A stretch of 29,620 bases of DNA, taken from contig UQSX01000027.1 of assembly GCA_900543715.1 (NCBI GenBank), forward strand, positions 1-29,620, in the 5' to 3' direction. Position 1 is the stretch's first letter. The number at the start of each line of letters is the position of its first letter. Positions 25,762 to 29,620 of this stretch are shown here, one piece after another. A model generated the notes under the pieces. That model made no database searches and was not told where the DNA came from. It saw only the letters and a program-made list of their open reading frames with translations. The position numbers and the translations under genes are program-made. Origin of the DNA: an uncultured Blautia sp. GTDB lineage: Bacteria > Bacillota > Clostridia > Lachnospirales > Lachnospiraceae.

Positions 25762-26844
25762 TCAGCTTACCCGGATGGAAGTTCCTGCATAGATTTTGTC
25801 CGGGTCAGGAATATTGTTCAGGCTCTGAAGGCGGCTTACCGTAGTGCCGAATTTGGCTGCGATCCCGGAGAGGGTGTCTCCCTGGCGAATGGTATAATAT
25901 TGAAGGCCGGTCTGGGAGCCAGAAGGAATCTTCAGCTGCTGGCCGGGATAGATCTTATCCGGGTCAGAAATGCCGTTTAGCTGAGCCAGTGTCTGATAGG
26001 TGGTGCCGAATCTGACAGCGATCTGAGACAGTGTGTCCCCGGATTTTACGGTATAGATCCTCTGACCGGCAGGAGAGCTGCCTGTGAGCCGGATTACCTG
26101 GCCTGCATAGATCTTATCTGGGTCAGAAATGCCGTTTAACTGGACCAGGCGGTCTACCGTAGTGCCGAAGCGAAGGGCGATTCCGGACAAAGTGTCTCCT
26201 GGCTGGATTGTGTATTCCTCAGGAACAGAAGGGGATGGAGAAACAATGCCGGCGCCATAGTCCTTGTAGCTGTAATTTTTATCGCAGTTGCCGGAAATTC
26301 CAGGTACTTTTCCGGTGGAAGTGTACTGCCACATATCCATGCCGGAGACAGAGGGAGAAGAGGCATACTGGGCAAACCAGAAGTCATAGGGCAGGCGGCC
26401 GGTATCAAACATAGTGCGGTAGTAGTCCAGATTCGTATAATACATGGGAATATAGCCGGAAGCTTTTATTTTATTGCAGAAAGCCACGGCCATACTGGTG
26501 GCCAGGGATTTCCCGATAGCAACGCCTTTTTGCGCAGCATAGCGGACGGTGTCGTATTCCAGATCATAGGCCAAAGGCCAGGTGATTTTATACTGCTTTG
26601 CCAGAGCGGCGCAGTATTCTGCCTCTTGAGCCGCCATTTGAACTGTATATGCATAGGAAAACCAGTAAATGCCGAAGGGGATTCCCAGTCTCTGGCAGGC
26701 GGCTGCATTCTGATGAAAATAAGGGTCCACATTATTCCGCCCATATCCTCCCCGGAGCATGGCAAAAGAAATCCCGGCGTTTTTGACCTGATCCCAGTCA
26801 ATATTCCCTTGATACTGAGAGACATCGATTCCATTTAAAGCCAT
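25762..26844 (-). CDS. GH25 muramidase with three C-terminal LysM domains
   Basis: 360 residues. The GH25 lysozyme domain fills 1-200. It has the N-terminal active-site Asp in GIDVSQYQG (D7), the catalytic pair in AYDLEYD (D94, E96), and MWQYTSTG near the end. It would cut the beta-1,4 bond after N-acetylmuramic acid. A short Ser/Pro linker precedes three LysM domains at about 210-254, 263-307 and 316-360. Each has GDTLSxIAxxFGTT and DPDKIY, so they are recent tandem copies that should bind peptidoglycan. There is no signal peptide: the protein starts directly with ALNGIDVSQ. The start is firm (AAAGGAGG before ATG). Export must be by lysis, a holin-like route or a non-classical path. No other phage genes are nearby. 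Confidence 0.93.
   Translation of the reverse strand: MALNGIDVSQYQGNIDWDQVKNAGISFAMLRGGYGRNNVDPYFHQNAAACQRLGIPFGIYWFSYAYTVQMAAQEAEYCAALAKQYKITWPLAYDLEYDTVRYAAQKGVAIGKSLATSMAVAFCNKIKASGYIPMYYTNLDYYRTMFDTGRLPYDFWFAQYASSPSVSGMDMWQYTSTGKVPGISGNCDKNYSYKDYGAGIVSPSPSVPEEYTIQPGDTLSGIALRFGTTVDRLVQLNGISDPDKIYAGQVIRLTGSSPAGQRIYTVKSGDTLSQIAVRFGTTYQTLAQLNGISDPDKIYPGQQLKIPSGSQTGLQYYTIRQGDTLSGIAAKFGTTVSRLQSLNNIPDPDKIYAGTSIRVS
25765..26217 (-). repeat. Three tandem LysM-coding repeats
   Basis: Three units of about 135 coding bases plus short linkers. They share near-identical peptide cores ([11 protein letters not shown] in units 1 and 2, [11 protein letters not shown] in unit 3) and long shared DNA words such as the antisense of GATCCGGACAAGAT-like stretches. 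They are likely products of tandem duplication and are prone to copy-number change. Confidence 0.8.
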
Positions 26845-26851
26845 AGAAAAT

Positions 26852-26923
26852 CCTCCTTTCCAGGGACTGCCCAGGAGGGTGAGTATCTGCTGCTTTTTGC
26901 TGCAGGATCTGTGACAGTCCCCT
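26852..26923 (-). promoter_or_regulatory. Structured leader of the GH25 gene
   Basis: GGGACTG (26863-26869) is complementary to CAGTCCC (26915-26921). The inner region has CTGC and GCAG around a T run. On the minus transcript the 3' arm ends a few bases before the AAAGGAGG ribosome binding site (26852-26859). A convincing -35/-10 pair for this gene was not found; TATGAT near 26930 is a weak candidate. A regulatory role is speculative. Confidence 0.25.
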
Positions 26924-26972
26924 TATATCATATGAAAATCAAAAGCCTGGTGTTTCCTGATAAATTCATACC

Positions 26973-27001
26973 TTGACAAAGGAATCAAAACAGGATAATA
27001 T
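26973..27001 (+). promoter_or_regulatory. Promoter of ssrA (tmRNA)
   Basis: A perfect TTGACA (26973-26978), a 17-base spacer and TAATAT (26996-27001). Transcription would start near 27008, leaving a 5' leader of about 47 bases to be removed by RNase P at 27055. Confidence 0.75.
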
Positions 27002-27054
27002 AAAATTGCTGAAAAAACTGCCGGTTTGCGTTACAGGAAAAGCTTTTTATGTGA

Positions 27055-27404
27055 GGGCTTGTACTGGTTTCGACGGGGGTTTTGAAGTTGAGGAAGCCAT
27101 CCGCAGACTCCGGGACTGCGTACCAACCTGGAACTTAAATATAAACGCAAACAATAATAGAGTAGCGTTAGCTGCCTAATTGCAGCTTGTCAGCCTTAGA
27201 CCACCCGCTGTTTAAGTGTCTGGCATCGAACTTGCGGGGAACTTCACTTTCAAAGCTTTGAGATTGGGGAAGATTTTATGAAGCTACCAAACCCAAAAGC
27301 CTGTTATTCGGCGCTTGGGTAAGGGAATGCCAAAAGAATAACTGTGATGGGAGATGCTTCAAGGGATAGACTTTCGGACAGGGGTTCGATTCCCCTCAGG
27401 TCCA
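27055..27404 (+). ncRNA. ssrA: tmRNA
   Basis: 350 bases. The 5' end GGGCTTG pairs with CAGGTCC at 27397-27403 (two G-U pairs) as the acceptor stem. ACTGGTTTCGAC is the invariant tmRNA 5' segment. The T arm GGGG-TTCGATT-CCCC is at 27381-27395. CCA is not encoded (A at 27404, then TAG), so it must be added. The tag frame starts at GCA 27147 and reads ANNNRVALAA, with TAA at 27177-27179; the ALAA end is the usual protease signal. With SmpB it frees stalled ribosomes and marks their products. It has its own promoter and terminator and is not adjacent to smpB. Confidence 0.97.
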
Positions 27405-27408
27405 TAGA

Positions 27409-27436
27409 AAAGCTCAGTGTTTACTGGGCTTTTTCC
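27409..27436 (+). terminator. Terminator of ssrA
   Basis: AAAGCTCAGT pairs with ACTGGGCTTT (one G-U pair) around a short loop, followed by TTTTCCTTTTT. It starts 5 bases after the mature tmRNA end. Confidence 0.85.
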
Positions 27437-27455
27437 TTTTTGTGTCATATAGAAA

Positions 27456-27489
27456 TGTTCACATTTCGAACAAAATTCTTTGGTATACT
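27456..27489 (+). promoter_or_regulatory. Promoter of the two-component operon with an operator-like repeat
   Basis: TGG-TATACT (-10 at 27484-27489) is an extended -10 element without a good -35 box. The inverted repeat TGTTC-N7-GAACA (27456-27472) covers the -35 position. A weak -35 plus a symmetric site suggests activation or autoregulation, perhaps by the response regulator itself. That is an inference. Confidence 0.4.
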
Positions 27490-27513
27490 AAGAGAAAAGG
27501 AGCGGAGATTACT

Positions 27514-28188
27514 ATGGATAAATGTAAGATATTAGTGGTAGATGATGAAAGCAGAATGCGGAAACTTGTCCGTGACTTCCTGGTGAAGCAGGATTTTGAA
27601 GTGCTGGAGGCCGGTGACGGGGAGGAAGCCCTGGATGTTTTTTATGAGGTAAAGGATATTTCTCTGATCATTCTGGATGTGATGATGCCGAAAATGGACG
27701 GCTGGGAGGTGTGCAGGGAAATCAGAAAAAACTCCAAGGTGCCGATTATCATGCTCACAGCCAGAGGAGACGAGAGAGACGAGCTTCTGGGGTTTGACCT
27801 GGGGGTAGATGAATATATCTCCAAACCTTTCAGCCCTAAGATATTAGTTGCCAGGGTGGAGGCTATCCTGAGAAGAACCAATGCCAGAGGCACAGAGGAT
27901 ATTCTTCAGGCCGGAGGAATTGAGATCAATAAATCTGCCCATATTGCTGCCATTGACGGGGAACCTATGGAACTGAGCTATAAGGAGTTTGAACTGCTTA
28001 CCTATTTTATGGAAAATCAGGGAATTGCTCTCTCAAGAGAAAAGATCCTCAATTCTGTATGGAATTATGATTACTTTGGAGATGCCCGGACTATTGATAC
28101 TCATGTGAAAAAGCTCAGAAGTAAAATGGGAAAAAAGGGTGAGTACATTAAGACAATCTGGGGCATGGGATATAAATTCGAGGTGTGA
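27514..28188 (+). CDS. OmpR/PhoB-family response regulator
   Basis: 224 residues. Receiver domain 1-120: acidic pair D10 and D11, phosphorylated D55 (LIILDVMMPKMDG), T82 and K104 (SKPF). A C-terminal winged-helix DNA-binding domain covers about 128-224 (MELSYKEFELLTYFMEN, TIDTHVKKLRSKMG, IKTIWGMGYKF). I chose the ATG at 27514, with AAAGGAG about 13 bases upstream and AGCGGAG nearer. A longer frame from 27442 would begin upstream of the promoter. It is followed 3 bases later by its kinase gene. Regulated genes are unknown. Confidence 0.94.
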   Translation: MDKCKILVVDDESRMRKLVRDFLVKQDFEVLEAGDGEEALDVFYEVKDISLIILDVMMPKMDGWEVCREIRKNSKVPIIMLTARGDERDELLGFDLGVDEYISKPFSPKILVARVEAILRRTNARGTEDILQAGGIEINKSAHIAAIDGEPMELSYKEFELLTYFMENQGIALSREKILNSVWNYDYFGDARTIDTHVKKLRSKMGKKGEYIKTIWGMGYKFEV

Positions 28189-28191
28189 GCC

Positions 28192-29620
28192 ATGAAATTT
28201 ATCAGGAACTTTATGGGAAAGTCCATCCGCAACCGGCTGGCAGTGACCTTTATTGGAATGATGGCGCTTTTTTTAATCGTGATCCTGCTTATTAATTCTT
28301 TTTTTCTGGAAAGGGTATATATGATCAATAAAGAAAGAAGTATTTTTCAGACCTACCATACGATAAACGATACTTCTTCCTATATTTCTTTAAACAACCG
28401 GAACTTTCTCGACTATCTTCTGGAAAATAATCTGTCTGTGGTGATCATAGGTGATAATTTTACTACGACATTTGCTTTTGCCAAAGATGAAGAAAATATG
28501 GCCAGCAGGCTGTTGGCCATTCTCGCCAATCGGGAGGGCGAACAGCATGTCCTTAGATATACAGATGATTATGTTCTGGAAAGAAGAGTAAATGCTGCCA
28601 GCATAACAGACTCTATCAATATGGTGGGTACTTTGGAAAACGGAGATGATTTTCTGATCAGTACGCCTATAGAGAGTTTGAAGGAAAGCGCCAGGATTTC
28701 CAATATGTTTTATCTCTGCATAGGGGCTGTAATGATCCTTCTCAGCTCTGCAGTTGTGTTGGTACTGGCGGAAAGGATCACGAAGCCTCTTCACAAACTG
28801 TCACAGCTTTCCAAGGAGATGGCGAATCTGAACTTCAGTGTGAAATATGACAGCCCCAGCCAGGACGAAGTAGGAGTTCTGGGAAATAACCTGAACAGGA
28901 TGTCAGAAGAACTGGAGCGGACGATCTCTGAGCTGATGACTGCCAATAATGAACTTCAGAAGGATATTGAGCGAAAAACCCAGGTGGATGAAATGCGAAA
29001 AGAATTTCTTTCCAACGTGTCTCATGAGCTGAAGACTCCCATTGCCTTGATACAGGGGTATGCAGAGGGACTTCAGGAGTGCATCAACGATGACCCGGAG
29101 AGCAGAGAGTTTTACTGTGATGTGATCATAGACGAGGCCGGAAAGATGAACAATATGGTGAAGAAGCTTCTGACTTTGAACCAGCTGGAATTCGGCAATG
29201 ACCAGGTGACCATGGAACGGTTTGATATTACAGAGCTGATCCGGGGCGTGGTGAATTCAGCCAAGCTTCTGGCCTCCCAGAAGGATGCACAGATTCGCTT
29301 TGTCCAGAAAAATCCGGTCTATGTCTGGGGCGATGAGTTTAAGCTGGAGGAGGTAGTGACAAACTATGTCTCCAACGCGTTGAACCATGTGGATTATGAC
29401 AAGAAGATTGAGGTTAAGATCCTTCAGAAAAGGGATGTGGTAAGGGTATCTGTGTTTAATACGGGAGACCCTATTCCCCAGGAGGACCTGGAGAAGATCT
29501 GGATCAAATTTTATAAGGTGGATAAAGCAAGGACCAGAGAGTATGGAGGCAGCGGTATTGGTCTTTCCATTGTAAAAGCCATTATGGACAGCATGAATCA
29601 AAAGTGTGGAGTGATCAACT
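28192..29620 (+). CDS. Sensor histidine kinase, 3' end beyond window
   Basis: At least 476 residues, open to the window edge. A short cytoplasmic start is followed by membrane span 1 (about 17-36) and an extracytoplasmic sensor region of about 130 residues with no recognised domain. Then come span 2 (about 171-192) and a HAMP linker (RITKPLHKLSQLSKEMANLN). The HisKA helix carries phosphoacceptor H278 (SNVSHELKTP). The HATPase domain shows the N-box (EVVTNYVSNALNH) and G-box (GGSGIGLSIVKAI). Only the last strand or so should be missing. It phosphorylates the response regulator encoded 3 bases upstream. The signal is unknown. Confidence 0.94.
   Translation, partial: MKFIRNFMGKSIRNRLAVTFIGMMALFLIVILLINSFFLERVYMINKERSIFQTYHTINDTSSYISLNNRNFLDYLLENNLSVVIIGDNFTTTFAFAKDEENMASRLLAILANREGEQHVLRYTDDYVLERRVNAASITDSINMVGTLENGDDFLISTPIESLKESARISNMFYLCIGAVMILLSSAVVLVLAERITKPLHKLSQLSKEMANLNFSVKYDSPSQDEVGVLGNNLNRMSEELERTISELMTANNELQKDIERKTQVDEMRKEFLSNVSHELKTPIALIQGYAEGLQECINDDPESREFYCDVIIDEAGKMNNMVKKLLTLNQLEFGNDQVTMERFDITELIRGVVNSAKLLASQKDAQIRFVQKNPVYVWGDEFKLEEVVTNYVSNALNHVDYDKKIEVKILQKRDVVRVSVFNTGDPIPQEDLEKIWIKFYKVDKARTREYGGSGIGLSIVKAIMDSMNQKCGVIN

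Noticed and set aside
25762..26844. GH25 gene as a sign of a prophage
   Set aside because: Neighbours are tmRNA and a lipoprotein. tmRNA is a common integration site, but no integrase, attachment repeat or structural gene is visible on either side.
26973..27179. Small open frame ending ANNNRVALAA
   Set aside because: It is the tmRNA tag frame extended backwards by chance through the promoter and the tRNA-like part.

Overview
The window looks like chromosomal DNA from a low-to-mid GC Gram-positive gut anaerobe of the Lachnospiraceae type (Blautia or a relative). This is inferred from the gene content, strong AGGAGG ribosome binding sites, TTG and GTG starts, many extended -10 promoters, Cna-B surface proteins and the family resemblance of the proteins. 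No 16S gene is present, so the genus is a guess. Almost all of it is single-copy housekeeping and transport DNA. No phage, transposase or CRISPR array was seen, and no gene-free stretch exceeds about 300 bases.

Layout. 1-1163: a perfect hairpin, a PflX-like radical SAM gene on the minus strand, then a divergent promoter region. 1164-2645: a membrane-anchored L,D-transpeptidase. 2642-5038: a polar amino acid ABC importer (binding lipoprotein, permease, ATPase) with its own extended -10 promoter. The binding protein has its two halves in swapped order. 5045-12233: glycolytic gpmI with its own promoter and terminator, a very large Cna-B surface protein split by a frameshift, and enolase 15 bases behind the surface protein. 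12243-17115: secG, terminator, rnr, smpB and a pepF-type oligoendopeptidase. 17186-23218: a complete oppABCDF oligopeptide importer with a consensus promoter, a strongly structured oppA-oppB gap and a terminator after oppF. 23189-25732: a minus-strand membrane protein that fuses two families, and a divergent small lipoprotein. 25762-26844: a GH25 muramidase with three LysM repeats (minus). 26973-27434: tmRNA (ssrA) with promoter and terminator. 27484-29620: an OmpR-type response regulator and its histidine kinase, which runs off the window end.

How the genes fit together. rnr, smpB and ssrA together give trans-translation (ribosome rescue and decay of the faulty mRNA). smpB and ssrA lie about 11.7 kb apart, separated by peptide utilisation genes. 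pepF next to oppABCDF suggests a peptide uptake and digestion unit. The L,D-transpeptidase, the GH25/LysM enzyme, the Cna-B protein and the two-component system all concern the envelope, but nothing in the sequence shows that they are co-regulated.

Most worth a second look: the apparently circularly permuted amino acid binding protein (2782-3582); the Cna-B giant interrupted at a sequence that also fits a -1 slippery heptamer (8373-8379); its position between gpmI and eno; two perfect or near-zero-loop palindromes (54-101 and 19114-19158); and the DUF975-CmpB-type fusion whose 3' end doubles as the terminator of the opposing opp operon.
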